Shown one piece after another: positions 1-10,606 of a stretch of 64,000 nt of DNA (position 1 is its first letter; each line of letters begins with the position of its first letter). The notes below the pieces were generated by a model. That model had not been told where the DNA came from. It did not search any database and saw only the letters and a program-made list of their open reading frames with translations. The stretch lies in assembly GCA_026545765.1 (NCBI GenBank), contig CM048840.1, positions 29,764,765 to 29,828,764 on the forward strand. The letters run 5' to 3'. Position numbers and translations under genes: made by a program. This stretch comes from Plantago major (taxonomy: Eukaryota > Streptophyta > Magnoliopsida > Lamiales > Plantaginaceae).

Positions 1-3
1 CGG

Positions 4-78
4 GCTCCATCGATGGAGCTTAAAAGCTCCAATGATGGATTTTTAACCTCGATTGATGGAGTTTAAAGCTCCATCAAT
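4..78. repeat. Short palindromic repeats in host DNA
   Basis: A perfect 16-bp palindrome, GCTCCATCGATGGAGC, lies at 4-19. A near copy of its half follows at about 26-39. A second inverted repeat has arms ATTGATGGAG (52-61) and CTCCATCAAT (69-78) around a 7-base spacer. The phrase 'gctccat(c/n)gatgga' therefore recurs three or four times in 80 bases, in both orientations. No gene overlaps it. It may be the edge of a repeat extending left of the window. Confidence 0.7.
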
Positions 79-179
79 GGTGAAATAATTTTGAAAACGA
101 AAAAGGAGGAGAAAGATCCTTGCTTGATGATGTAGAACATAGTTTGATGAATAAAAAATGTTTGATGAAGATGATGAAT

Positions 180-235
180 GATAAAATTAAGGTTTGATGA
201 AGATGAATAATTGATAAAATTAAGGTTTGATGAAG
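180..235. repeat. 33-bp tandem repeat, two units
   Basis: An identical 23-bp string beginning GATAAAATTAAGG occurs at 180-202 and 213-235, a period of 33 bp. The surroundings (120-245) are rich in 'tttgatgaa' words, so older units may be present. Non-coding. Confidence 0.75.
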
Positions 236-1204
236 GAGAGGATGAAAATGAATAAGTGAATTTTATTTAGGTCAATATTATAAACTTGGAATGGGTTGAT
301 TTGCAATTTGCTATTTTAATTTCCACATGTAAATTCATTTTTTTAGTCGGTCAATGCGAAAATAAATTTTTGGACCAATATGTTATTTTTGAAATGTCAG
401 GGACAACAATGTTATTACGAAATTTATTAGGGGTCCAAATGTAATTCACCCAATTAACAATAAGTTCAAATAAATGAAACCTAAATGGAGTGCAAAGCTT
501 TGAACTCTATCACCAACTCCAGCAGAGATCCAAAATCCATTTGGGTCTCTGCTGGGTCTTGCAGATTCTCAAAGCAAGGAGTTTGTCTGAGACGCTGGGT
601 CGAGGCCCAAATTTTGGTTTCTTTTGTCATCAATAAAATCATTCATTCTTATTAATCAAAGCGTCTATCTTGTTAACGAAATGGTTTCTTTTGTAACAAA
701 ACACCGATCTTGAGAATATAGGTGTTTTGATTAATAACATCGATGATTTACATGACTACACAGGCCTGTCTCTAGATAATTAATTAAAAGACCATCTCTC
801 AGAAGACATGTTGCTCTAAATATATCATAACTAAATTATACTTCCTCTTCGTCTTGGATAGAACTTCTCATTTGGCTTTAGTTAATTTTACTTGACCAAC
901 ATCGTAAATTAATCCCAAATCATATTATTAAGAAAATTATTTTACGATACTTATTATACTTTGATAATTATGATTAATCTTTGACGGAGACGGATCTTTA
1001 AAAAAAATTACAAAATCAAACGAGAAATTTTGATCAAAATAGAGGAAGTAGTATTATTTAGAATGCACTCACTCTGTCACAAAGAACATAAGATATATTC
1101 ATTTTTGTCATTTTGCTCATCATGTTAGAAGGCCTTTCATTATATTATTCTATTTCATAAGAAAATGTACTATGCAATATACATCATAACCTTGATTCTT
1201 CCAT
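236..1204. other. AT-rich host DNA, no gene recognised
   Basis: No open frame with recognisable protein content and no transposon ends were seen. Low-complexity A/T-rich sequence dominates. It forms the 3' flank of the minus-strand lipid-transfer-like gene that follows. Confidence 0.6.
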
Positions 1205-1504
1205 TTATTTCTTTGGAAGAAGACAGGAAATAGTTACTCCACATTTGGTTGCCACCTTCTTGGTGTTTGGGTTGTTGAGGTACTACCTGAAATGGGGGTC
1301 TTTGAGGTACTTGCAGAGGCAGGTCTCTTGCTGCTTCAGATTGGAACAACACTCTTTGGACGGATCTCCTTTGCCTAATATGGCTGGGAGACAAGGACTC
1401 AGCTTCGCTGGGTTACAGTCAACTGCAATGGAGTTCTGTACCTCCACCACCAGCATGATAAAGATGCATAACATGGCAATGCCGAAAAAACCAGACTTGT
1501 TCAT
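1205..1504 (-). pseudogene. Type-2 non-specific lipid transfer protein-like gene with one in-frame stop
   Basis: Family role: small secreted plant proteins that bind lipids in a hydrophobic cavity. The minus-strand frame starts at the ATG at 1502-1504. Residues 1-27 look like a signal peptide (hydrophobic GIAMLCIFIMLVVEV). The mature part starts near VDCNPAKLSPCLP. All eight cysteines of the nsLTP2 pattern are in one frame: C-X7-C-X13-CC-X8-CXC-X23-C-X5-C. However, a TAG stop at 1283-1285 falls inside the X23 segment, just after the DPHFR motif, where relatives often have glutamine (CAG). The frame then continues past it, with the last two cysteines, to TAA at 1205-1207. The stop is probably a recent nonsense mutation (one C-to-T change); readthrough is possible but unproven. 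A weak TATA-like string lies at 1539-1545. No intron is needed. It is the only non-transposon gene in the window. Confidence 0.8.
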
Positions 1505-2840
1505 CTTAAAGCTTTTGTAATGAAGTGAAAATGTTTGTGTTTATATTTGATAAATGGTACCATTGGCATATGGTATTTTTAGGTGTAGATGATATGATTA
1601 GAAACTATATTTGAAAATAAAAACAGTACTCTATATTCTTATAAATTTTAAAGAGAACATTAAAGTGTATGTTTTGACTAAATGAACATGTCAAGATAAA
1701 TCTCATTTAATTTTATTGTTCCATTTCTTTTCTTTTGTTTTTTTTCTATTTCAAGTTATATTGCTTTGTACCTTTATCAGTGTCTCTTTACTGTTGATTT
1801 TTTAAGAGTCTTTTGACCATAAATTAATAAGGAAATTGTAATTATAATGATTATATTATGAACTGATGCTCAAACTAATATTTTAAAAATAAATAATTAA
1901 AGCTGTGTTGTAGACAGACACAAGCTTAACCAAATAATTTGTTGAATGAGTTACCTAGCAACTATAACGTAGCAGAGTAGTAAACGTAAAAGTTTGCGGT
2001 TAAACTATGATTGGTTTGTAAATCTACTAAATGAAACAATCTAAAGTGAGAACCGTTTGAACTTGAACCCAACGAGAAGTAATGAACACGGCAGTGATGA
2101 TCAGGATACACATAAATAGGTTATAGACATGGCATTCATACAATTGTAACATGTTATTTGTCCAAAATTAAGTAGTTAATGCGATTTTAACCAACTCGTT
2201 TTTGAAAGTTTTGATCTAAAGAAATTATCTGCTTGTCAGACATATAATCTCTTAACCTCTGATGTGCACTTGAGAATTTGAATGCGTTATAGTACCTGTA
2301 ATCCTAAATTACAATCAAATATTAAACTTATATTATTGTCGGAAGCTCACAAACACACAGTAATAGTGGTAAGTTAACACGGGATGTCGTTCTCCACGGA
2401 CACTTAGCATCGGAACAAACAAAGTAACGTTTTGATTATGCGTGTAGAAAGCAGGCAGATTGTAAGTAAACAGATTGTGTGTAAGCAGATGATCGAATCG
2501 CAATTAAAACCCTAATCTTGTTGATGAAAATCGATGATGGAATGGACCCCCAACCTCACTCATACAATGCTACTCCCAACATCCTAGTTAATATCCTACG
2601 CGATTACCTCTAACGACAGCAGAGCATAATACTAAATACCAGGGTCCAGTCGATACCAGTACCCCTACTGATCAGTTCAATAAAACTACCGCGTCACTCA
2701 GCAAAACGTCACACCACAAAGGATGTATAGAGTTGTATAACCACGATTTATGTTTAAAAACTATTCCATTAATATTACACGGCATATAAAGAAGTAGCGC
2801 ATCAGAGTTTCTTGAGAACATACTAGGTGTTTTGATCAAG
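1505..2840. other. AT-rich host DNA, no gene recognised
   Basis: This is the upstream flank of the lipid-transfer-like gene. Open frames are short and have no recognisable content. 2340-2700 is less AT-rich and could be an old repeat remnant, but I see no terminal repeats or coding similarity in it. Confidence 0.5.
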
Positions 2841-2948
2841 TATGAATGAAAGAAAATAGTCAAAATTGTTCAAAGACTAAAACTAGGATTCTTAAAGCTT
2901 TTTGATATGTTTGGAATAAAATATGAATGAATGAAAATAGTCAAAATT
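2841..2948. repeat. Repeated 27-bp segment, 81 bp apart
   Basis: The string starting TATGAATGAA and ending AGTCAAAATT occurs at 2841-2867 and 2922-2948 with one mismatch. It may be a decayed tandem duplication. Non-coding. Confidence 0.65.
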
Positions 2949-2990
2949 CGACTAAGTAACGAAAGAACGTAATCTTAATCGAAGCCATCG

Positions 2991-3190
2991 TGCGCGTCCG
3001 ATTCCTCAAATTAAATATGACGCGTCATGTCTGTAATCCAAAACTTAATTTAGCTTTGTAAATTTGGGACGCGCCCGGTTTGGCAAAACAGGATGCATGC
3101 GTCATGCCCCTTTTTTCTATCTTCATTCAGTTAGTAACTTTTGGACGCGTCCGCTTTCCGAAAATAGGATGCGTCTGGTCCATTGAAATG
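2991..3190. repeat. Degenerate ~76-bp tandem repeat with ACGCGTC cores
   Basis: GC-rich cores occur at 2991-3000 (GCGCGTCCG), 3066-3077 (GGACGCGCCCGG) and 3143-3153 (GGACGCGTCCG), about 75-76 bp apart. Each is followed by a second GCGTC-containing core (3019-3026, 3096-3103, 3170-3175). The arrangement is two and a half diverged tandem units in otherwise AT-rich DNA, directly upstream of Tat-1. No coding content was seen. Confidence 0.6.
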
Positions 3191-3426
3191 TGACTTGTGT
3201 GTCTAGACCGAATCACAAACAGATGAAGAGTGAACACGTTATCTTTCTTGTCTGTAGCAGATGAGCAGTAAACAAGAGCGAAATTTAGAGGGAAACTATG
3301 TATGTTTCCAGCATATCATATTTATATAATCCACCGAGGTTCAAGGCGAAAATATTCACTATAATTGATGTTTGAGTCTCTATTTTACAATTTTCGGGGC
3401 GATTTTTCTACTTCAACAACCATAAC

Positions 3427-4298
3427 TGTTGATACGGAAATATGTCCAATCCATCATAGGCGCCTTTGGAACGAATCCTAAGGCGTCCCAAGTTGTCTGA
3501 GTCCGGGACCTTACAGTCCGACCCGGAGGTCCGACCCAAAGCCCCCGGCGAGTCCGACCCGCCCAGGTTCAAGGGGACAGGAGGACCAAAGGATAGTAGA
3601 TCCGACCCTGCCAATGGTCCGTAACCATGGGTTCCGACCCGGACACCCGTCCGGACTAAGCACAACAACCTCATAAGCAACCAAGTGAACTGGCACTAGA
3701 GAGTAAGGAGGATCGAGGTCCGAATGAAAGGTACTCGACAGACTGAGAAGAATATCTTATGAGCAACCTGGTACGGTCCGGGCCAAGCATCCGAACTCGC
3801 CTTCGACCTTAACCCTTGCAGACTGCATCAAAGCCTCTAATACTCTCACATTAATGACTAAACTACCCCTGAAAGCCCAAAGTGGAATGGGGCAAGTGTC
3901 ATTAATGGGCCATGGGCCTATTGAAGCCTTGGTGGCTTAATCCAGGCCTTACACTTGGCACGATCTGGTGGAACCCTCCCAATTGGGGAGAAATCTATAT
4001 ATAGGGCACACACTCCCATGATAATGGTAAGCAATAATCACTTCCGAACTTGACTATTATACATAGTAGATCTTCAGTCTCTCTTGAGTAAAGTCTCAAA
4101 CCGGTTTGACACTTAGCAAACCGGGTCCTAACCCCCCCCCCCTCTAAGTCACTTGTGCAGGTTCTTACCAAGCTTAGGATCTCAGGCTCTCACACGTTGG
4201 CTCTTACGCAGTACAGAGCTTCTTACTTAAGGATACCTTGGCCATTACCTGTAGGGTAGAATAATCTCTAAGTAGTTGGGGGACTATTACCCGCAACA
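3427..4298 (+). repeat. Tat-1 5' LTR (872 bp)
   Basis: Starts TGTTGATACGG and ends CAACA, matching the Tat-2 LTRs at both ends and along its length with many substitutions. It has a TATA box at 3995-4004 and a poly-C run near 4131-4142. A primer-binding site follows directly. Confidence 0.88.
3995..4004 (+). promoter_or_regulatory. LTR TATA box
   Basis: CTATATATAG, followed by GGCACACAC, aligns with the TATA box of the Tat-2 LTR (TATAAAAA then GGCACACAT). It probably sets the start of the genomic transcript of Tat-1. Confidence 0.6.
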
Positions 4299-4301
4299 TT
4301 T

Positions 4302-4314
4302 TGGCGCCGTCTGT
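4302..4314 (+). other. Primer-binding site, truncated
   Basis: TGGCGCCGTCTGT lies three bases after the LTR end, the usual position for the tRNA-primed site of plant Ty3/gypsy elements. In Tat-2 the match continues with GGG. Here the sequence jumps at TGT into the end of the reverse transcriptase, so the site sits at the deletion junction. Confidence 0.75.
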
Positions 4315-4315
4315 T

Positions 4316-6561
4316 AAAATTGAGAAGCTCGCCTTCGCGCTGGTCTACACTGCCCCGTGACTGAAGCCTTACTTCAAATCTCATCGGATCGTGGTCCTCA
4401 CCAATGAACCACTCAAACATGTCCTAGGCAAACCAGATCAATCAGGACGCTTATCCAAATGGGCGATCGAGCTAAGTGAATATGATATCGGGTACCAAGC
4501 CCCATCTGCTAAAAAGGCTCAACTCCTTGCTGACTTCCTGGTAGATTACCCAGAGGAAACGGAAGAAGGAACCGAACGTCCACAGGAGGACGTGAGCTAC
4601 GTCATGCTCACTCAAGCGAAGGATACCCCAGAAGGAGAAAGGGCAAAAGAGAATGAGCCTGAAGAGATGCTAAGGAGTAACGTTCAACTCTGGACCAGAT
4701 ATCAGGAACCTATGGATGACTCCCTGAGGGTGAGACATATGTTCCTCCTAGACGAAGTAACCAACACTTCGACACCTGCATCTTCCGACAAGAAGCAAGA
4801 AGACAGAAAGTGCCTACTATTGAATCAAAAAGCAAACTTGAGAACAAGGAATGTTGGATGTTACAAGTGGATGGATCCGCTACCAGACGAACAGGTGGAA
4901 TAGGAATCTTTCTTGAAAGCCTCGAAGGAGCCAAGCTGGAATACGCCATCACCCTCAACTTTAAAGTAACAAACAACGAGGCCGAGTATGAGGCACTGCT
5001 CACCGGCTTGAGGATGGCAAAAGCTCTTCAAGTAAAAAGAATCAAAGCTTATACAGACTCCCAGCTCATAGAATCCCAGTTTTCTGGGTCTTTTGCTGCT
5101 AAAGGACCCAACATGATCAAATACTTAGAACTTCTCAAGAAAGAGGTGGAGCACTTTGAAGTATTCACTCTTCAGCAATTCCACAAGGAATGGAACGAAA
5201 AGGCCGGCGCCCTTTCCAAGTATGCCTCGGCCTTAGGAGCTCTAGATACAAGGAGTGTCATCCTGATGACTCTCACAGACTCCTCCCTGGCAAATCTTAA
5301 TGGACAAGTCTTCCTCTTGAGCACTGAAAGGAGCTGGATGACTGACATATTTTACTATCTCAAGGATGGCTCTCTACCTTCAGATCCTAGAGAAGCGAGG
5401 AGGATCCTGTGCCAAGCCAACAGATACTTCATCCTGGGGGAGGATCTTTACAAGAGATCTTTCACCGGCACTCACATGAGATGCCTTGGTCCCCAGGAGG
5501 CGAAGACTGTGATGGAGGAAATCCATGGAAGAAGTTGCGGAAGTCACTCCGGAGGACGAACTCTAGCGCAGAAAATTATAAGGCAAGGAAACTATTGGCC
5601 CACGATCGACAAAGACACCACCAGCTTTGCCCGTGCTTATGAAGATTGCCAGTACTACGCCAACATACCCCATTGTCCGACCAATCCTATGATTTCGCCA
5701 ATCATAGCATGCCCATTTGATCAATGGGGCATAGACATAGTTTGTACCTTTCCACGCGGAACTCATCAGAAGAAGTTCCTGATCGTGGCGGTGGAATATT
5801 TCACTAAGTGGGTTGAGGCAGAAGCAGTTTCGACCATCACTGAAAGCAGAGTACGGACGTTCATCTGGAAGAACATCATCTGTCGCTTTGGCCTCCCAAG
5901 GGTTCTAGTCTCGGACAACGGGGCTTAGTTCTCCGGGGCAAGACTGAAAGAGTGGCTCCAGTCTTTCAAAATAGAACAACGCTTCACTTCCGTTGGCTAC
6001 CCCCAAGCCAATGGTCAAGTAGAAGCCACCAACAAGACCATCGTCAATATTTTGGAGAAAAGGTTGAGGACTTCCCAAGACAGTTGGGCAGATGATCTCG
6101 ACGCATTCCTTTGGGCACACAGGACGACGACTCGGACTTCCACACAGGAGACGCCGTTCTCCCTTGACTACGGATCCGAGGCGATCATCCCCTCGGAAGT
6201 AGCAGTGAAAACCCAAAGGATCCAGCAATATAACCCGGCTGAGAATGAAGTTGCGAGGATCTACGACCTTGAGCTCCTTGAGAAAAAACGGAGTGAGGCA
6301 CTAGCTAGCATCCTTTGATACCAAGCCATGACTGCTCGAGCCTACAACAAGAGTGTCTTTCCTAAAGACATACAAGTCGGAGACTTAGTCCTCAGAAGAG
6401 CTGACATCTTGAGCAATGTTGGTAAACTCAAGCCCAAGTGGGAAGGACCCTACAAGGTCATTGGTGCTAGAGTCAATGGCAGTTTTGAACTTGAAGATGA
6501 TCAAGGAAGAGCCCTGAGTAGAACATGCAATGCTAGGAATTTGCAAAAGTTCTACGCCTAG
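4316..6561 (+). pseudogene. Tat-1 pol remnant: RNase H end, archaeal-type RNase H, integrase
   Basis: The sequence enters pol in the RNase H region (KPYFKSHR; LTNEPLKHVL from 4391), matching Tat-2 from about 42781. An in-frame TGA near 4361 replaces an arginine codon. A frame change lies near 4810. The second RNase H follows (LQVDGSATRR, NNEAEYEALL), then the integrase: zinc-binding region with EDCQYYANIP, catalytic aspartates in WGIDIVC and VSDNGA, and glutamate in QANGQVEATN. A TAG after DNGA (5926-5928) and a TGA at 6316-6318 break the integrase. The C-terminal domain (LKPKWEGPYKV) ends at 6561. Gag, protease and most of the reverse transcriptase are missing, so the element cannot be autonomous. 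Confidence 0.88.
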
Positions 6562-8733
6562 AGGTTCTTCTCTAAAGCATACTACGTCAGTTGCTGTTTT
6601 TCTCTCGTTTCTCTTTTCCTGGCCTCGAAGCCCACCAGTTGTACTTGAATTTCCGTCAAATCAATACAACTTTTTTGCAATAAATGCGTTATATTCAAAT
6701 AAACACATCGCCTCGGACCCTTTTCATAGAGAACCGAAGCAGATAACAAGCAACTAGTTCGAAGTAAACAATTATAACAAGAAGAGACATTGCAACACCC
6801 AGAATAGCAATTTTTATTCCTCAAAATTCGAACTACGACACAATAGTACATTTCATTCTTTACAAACAGTTATTGATTGAAATTTTGGTGTCCGAAGCGG
6901 ACCGAATATCTCCATCTCGAGTCTGAGCTTCCGGACAGGACAGGAACAGTACCCCTCCGGGCAGGACCTACTCTCCGAACCAAGCCAAAAATGATATGGC
7001 GGCATCTGTCTCTTCTTCCCAGTCACTCGGTGAAATCCACACAAGAGCCAGTTACTAGCAAAACGCGACTGATGCGACCGGATCTATATGAGACAGTCCG
7101 GGCACAGCAACAAAAGGAGTCAAACCAAAGATATGAACAACACGAACCAATGGATCTCCAAATAATGAGTCCATACTTCCGAACAAAGGAAAAGTGGAAT
7201 CCGAACCGGATAACTCTGGTACGGCAAGGCAGCTCCACGGTCCTCTCAGACGATCCGCATCTTCCACCACAACCACTTTCTGGTTCGCACCCTCGGGCAC
7301 CACAAGAAAATGGTAAATGGTGGAAGGAGCAAACAGCCCGAGAATTCGACTCTCCATGCCAACAAGTCTTCCATAATCCTAGGGAACGGCGAGCTAGTCC
7401 ACTCCCCCGGGGCTCAAGTGGTTGATACACTACAGCCCCGGAGAGAGAAGACTAGCACGCTGATCCGAGAACTATGTTCGAAACTTATATACTGCAAGGA
7501 GCAAATATCTCGAAAAATTAACTCTCCGAAGCAACATGCGTGCAATCCGTAGAACCAACAAGCTAGCCTGCTTCCCCAGGGCTGAAATTCTTAATGCACG
7601 CTACAGCCCCAAAGCAAGAAGGCTAGCCCGGCGATCCGGGGAGTACTAGGGATAGTGAATGACGGAAGGACCGAAGTCACCAGTGTTTAGGAATCCTCGG
7701 AACCAGCGAGCTAATCCGCTTCCCTGGGGCTGAAGTTGACGATATACGATTACAGCCCCGCAGAAAGAAGATTGGCACGGCGATCCGAGAAGGGTTCCTT
7801 CCGAGAAGCTGATATCCGTTACGTTCCACATAGTCCAATTCAATGGCATCTTCAGACGCCCGAAGGACCCACCGAGACGAATCAAATGGGAACGGCAGAA
7901 TCAACCTACTCGTTCAGACGCCCGGACACCAGGATCCGAATCCATTATTACTATAAAAGGGATGGAATGATCTGACGAAAAGCCGTACAATCCAGGGGGT
8001 TTATATAGAAGTGGCGAACCAATCACCACTCGACACGTGGTGTATAAAAGCTGGCGATGGGCTTGGGCCTGGCCATGGGCCCAACAATTGGGCCGCTATT
8101 GGGCCAACCCGGTGTCCTTTCACACTTTTCGGCCATATTGGGAGAATTATTTTGAACTATTAACGGCTCGGATCCCTCAGCCCGAGGCACCAAACGTGGT
8201 CCGTAGCCCCCACCCAACTTTTTTAGTGAGAACGTCTCCTTTTTACCACCCTTTCACAAGTAAAAAACGACTCGGAATAGTATACCGCGTCGATACGAAT
8301 CGAGCAAGACTTATGACATCCGAAACATTCCTGCTTGTTACAAATTTGAGTGAACCAATCTTCTCGGGGCGATTAACATTTGGAGCTACGACTCGGACGA
8401 ACGCCAGCCATGAGCCATGAGTCGACCAATTGAGAATTGTATTATTGTTGGGAAAATTTGGTCTCGAGGATTCGGATCTATTACCCGAACACCGAACCAA
8501 CGAAACTTATACATTCAACGCACAATGAGAAGCATGCATTCGAAAAGAAAATAACACAAGCAGATGATATGAGTTGGTCCGAGCCATCAACGAACCCAGA
8601 CCATTGCCATAAATATTGAATCAAATACGTATATTTGACAAAAATTATCCATACAGAACAGGGACAACAAAAAAACAACATAGTTTTAAGGTCCGAAGAC
8701 CAGAGTTACAGGCTTCCGGGGCATACCCCGTCT
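6562..8733. other. Non-coding region between Tat-1 pol and antisense exon
   Basis: This corresponds to 45013-47440 of Tat-2. It contains a possible poly(A) signal (AATAAA near 6680), three hairpin units (7393-7776), and a conserved TATA-like pair near 7945-8015 (TATAAAAGGG on plus; TATATAAAC on minus). Open frames such as 6877-7425 have no counterpart in Tat-2 and are judged chance. Confidence 0.6.
7393..7776. repeat. Three tandem hairpin units
   Basis: Hairpins lie at 7393-7456, 7562-7627 and 7710-7776. Each has an outer stem (GCTAGTC/GACTAGC; GCTAGCC/GGCTAGC; GCTAATC/GATTGGC), an inner stem around GGGGCT/AGCCCC, and a loop of about 20 bases. A string like CG(G/C)NGATCCG follows each one. 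Starts are 169 and 148 bp apart. One further copy is in Tat-2 at 46331-46396. The outer-stem bases change in pairs between copies, which favours a folded RNA over chance. Confidence 0.75.
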
Positions 8734-9624
8734 TCACCTCCCTTGATGACCTAACGAGCCAGCTTGTGTGCCAGAAGGACCTGCGGTCTCTTTTTCAAGA
8801 GACTCTTGTGCATCTGACCCCATTCTCTCTTGGGCCTCCTGCGCCAACCTTCTTTCCCTTCGGGCCCTTAATTCCTTCAGGAAAGAAGGACACTGCTCCA
8901 TCAGGTCCAGATCAGAAGAGAAACCCTTAACAGGATCGAGTACAGTCAGCCAGTCCCGGTTATGCTCCTCATGGTCTTCCAACGGAACGAAAACACTGGA
9001 CATCAACACTCGTGGCACAAAGGAGGGAAGGTACAGACCGCCATGATTGTACTTCTTGTCCTCGGTCTTGTCGCAGACAAGCTCTACAAACTCACATTGA
9101 AGTAATTCCTCATCCGAGACACCTTCCGGAGCAAAGTCCGAGCCATTTGCCTCTTTGAAAGCAGTAATGCCTTCAGCCTCCAAGTCAAGGTCGCTCGGGA
9201 TCTGTCCCCTATGCCGGAGCTACCCAATAGCCGCATCAAAGCCATCCAGCCGAGCCTCGTCATACTTGGACTCAAGCATGAACTTGCAAGCGTCCGACCC
9301 CAAGAAGTCTTGGACAGCTTGCGTCCGGACCTTCAACATCTCCTTCAGCATCATATCCTTTAAAGTCTGGGAGACGTTGACATACTCATCCACACCCTCC
9401 TGATGAGCTTTGAGGTCCTTTTCCAGCGACAGGATGTCACTCTTCAGTTTTGCAGCCTCCGCTTCGGACTCCTTCTTCGCCGCAAGGGCCTTCTTCAGCC
9501 TATCAGACAAGGAATTCACCACGGATGTTTCTACCGCCCGAGCAGCCTCAGCCTTAGCCAGATCCTCTTCCATCGTGGCCCTCTGACCCGCCACCATGGA
9601 ACATGCCCGAATAGCGGTCGTAAG
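8734..9624 (-). pseudogene. Tat-1 antisense gene, last exon
   Basis: On the minus strand, an intron acceptor (AG at 9625-9626) is followed by a frame aligning with the third exon of the Tat-2 antisense gene. It contains a coiled-coil start (MEEDLAKAEAARA), FKDMMLKE-like and SKYDEAR motifs, and the block KKYNHGG...FVPRVLMSSVFVP. One TAG at 9217-9219 interrupts the frame after GFDAAIG; the frame then continues to 8734. Function is unknown. The upstream exons are separated from it by SIRE-A and lie outside the window. Sequence conservation with Tat-2 is high for such an old copy. Confidence 0.75.
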
Positions 9625-9651
9625 CTACGATACACGATAAAACGAAGTTAG

Positions 9652-10606
9652 TGTTAGGAATATCTGTTTAGATTATGATCAGCAACCTAATGACTTATCT
9701 TAGCTCAGAAAGGTGGTTAGTACTCTTGGTTCACTTGAACACTGTAAAAGAGGAAACTCACTGAGTATGATAGTCTAGAAAATCTTTTATAGGATGTTAG
9801 GTCTCTGAATGTAGTTTTTATTCCTCTAAAGAAGACCAAGAAGAAGGCATCCAGCAGGAAAAGTTCAACGGATTTGAAGATTTGAAGACTGCACAAGATT
9901 GCTGAAGACAAGGGTTTTCAGATACCTTTGACCAGATATCTTGAAGACACAAGCGTTTTTAAATAAACAGTATTGCAAAAGATATCTGAGAAATAAAAGG
10001 TTTCTGAAATGAGGAAAGTGCCCACAGATATCTACACTAAGATACCTTGGACATAAACTATGTTTCTGAAAATAAATATATTATAACAAGTTGTTTCAAC
10101 AAGTGGTATCTGGAGTTGTGATAATCTCTGGAAAAGGACGTGCAAAGCATCAGAGAACTCTGATAGTATAAGATCTCTGATACAATGCATAGTTCCGTTG
10201 GCACTACAGGACAAAGTATAGTACAATGCATTGAATGCGCGGACAGAAATGTCTGAACAAAAATGGTAGCTTCTGAAGAAGAAGACAAACGTACTGCAGT
10301 ACTACACTCATATATCAATAGTTTGAATTTGATTTAAGCCTAACGGATACTATTCAAACGGCACTCAAATTCATCTATAAATATCAATACTTAGACTGCT
10401 TGAGAACACACCTTAGAACATCGAACACACCTTGAACTAGCATTGAATACTTTCACACAAGCTCTCTCAAGCACACTACTTACCTTCAAGCTTTCTGTTG
10501 CGACCAAAGCTCTTGATTCTATGTAGCACAAAAGTTCTAAGTGTCTTGATCCTTAACAAGCATTGCCATTTGTGAAAGAGTTGAATGAAGATTTGATATC
10601 TGAGAT
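9652..10606 (+). repeat. SIRE-A 5' LTR, first part
   Basis: Begins TGTTAGGAATATC and runs in sense orientation until SIRE-B enters after GAGAT (10602-10606). The LTR resumes at 32443 after the duplicated GAGAT (32438-32442). Confidence 0.88.

Larger units (their letters stand above)
3427..9651 (+). mobile_element. Tat-1: Ty3/gypsy (Tat group) element, visible 5' portion
   Basis: The order is a 5' LTR (3427-4298), primer site, a large deletion, an RNase H / second RNase H / integrase remnant, a non-coding region with three hairpins, and an antisense exon. The second RNase H downstream of the usual one places it in the Tat group (Tat/Ogre/Retand). Comparison with Tat-2 shows about 3.9 kb missing, from the primer site to the end of the reverse transcriptase. 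At 9651 the element is cut by SIRE-A, 27 bases into an intron of the antisense gene. The candidate target site is GTTAG (9647-9651). The remaining antisense exons and the 3' LTR should lie beyond 64000. It is the oldest layer: its pol has several stops and its LTR is clearly diverged from those of Tat-2. Confidence 0.85.

Noticed and set aside
6877-7425. 182-codon plus-strand frame in the Tat-1 non-coding region
   Set aside because: No counterpart in Tat-2, no recognisable domain; it overlaps the first hairpin unit.
8037-8420. 127-codon plus-strand frame
   Set aside because: Not conserved in Tat-2; composition reflects the TCCGA/TCGGA-rich background.
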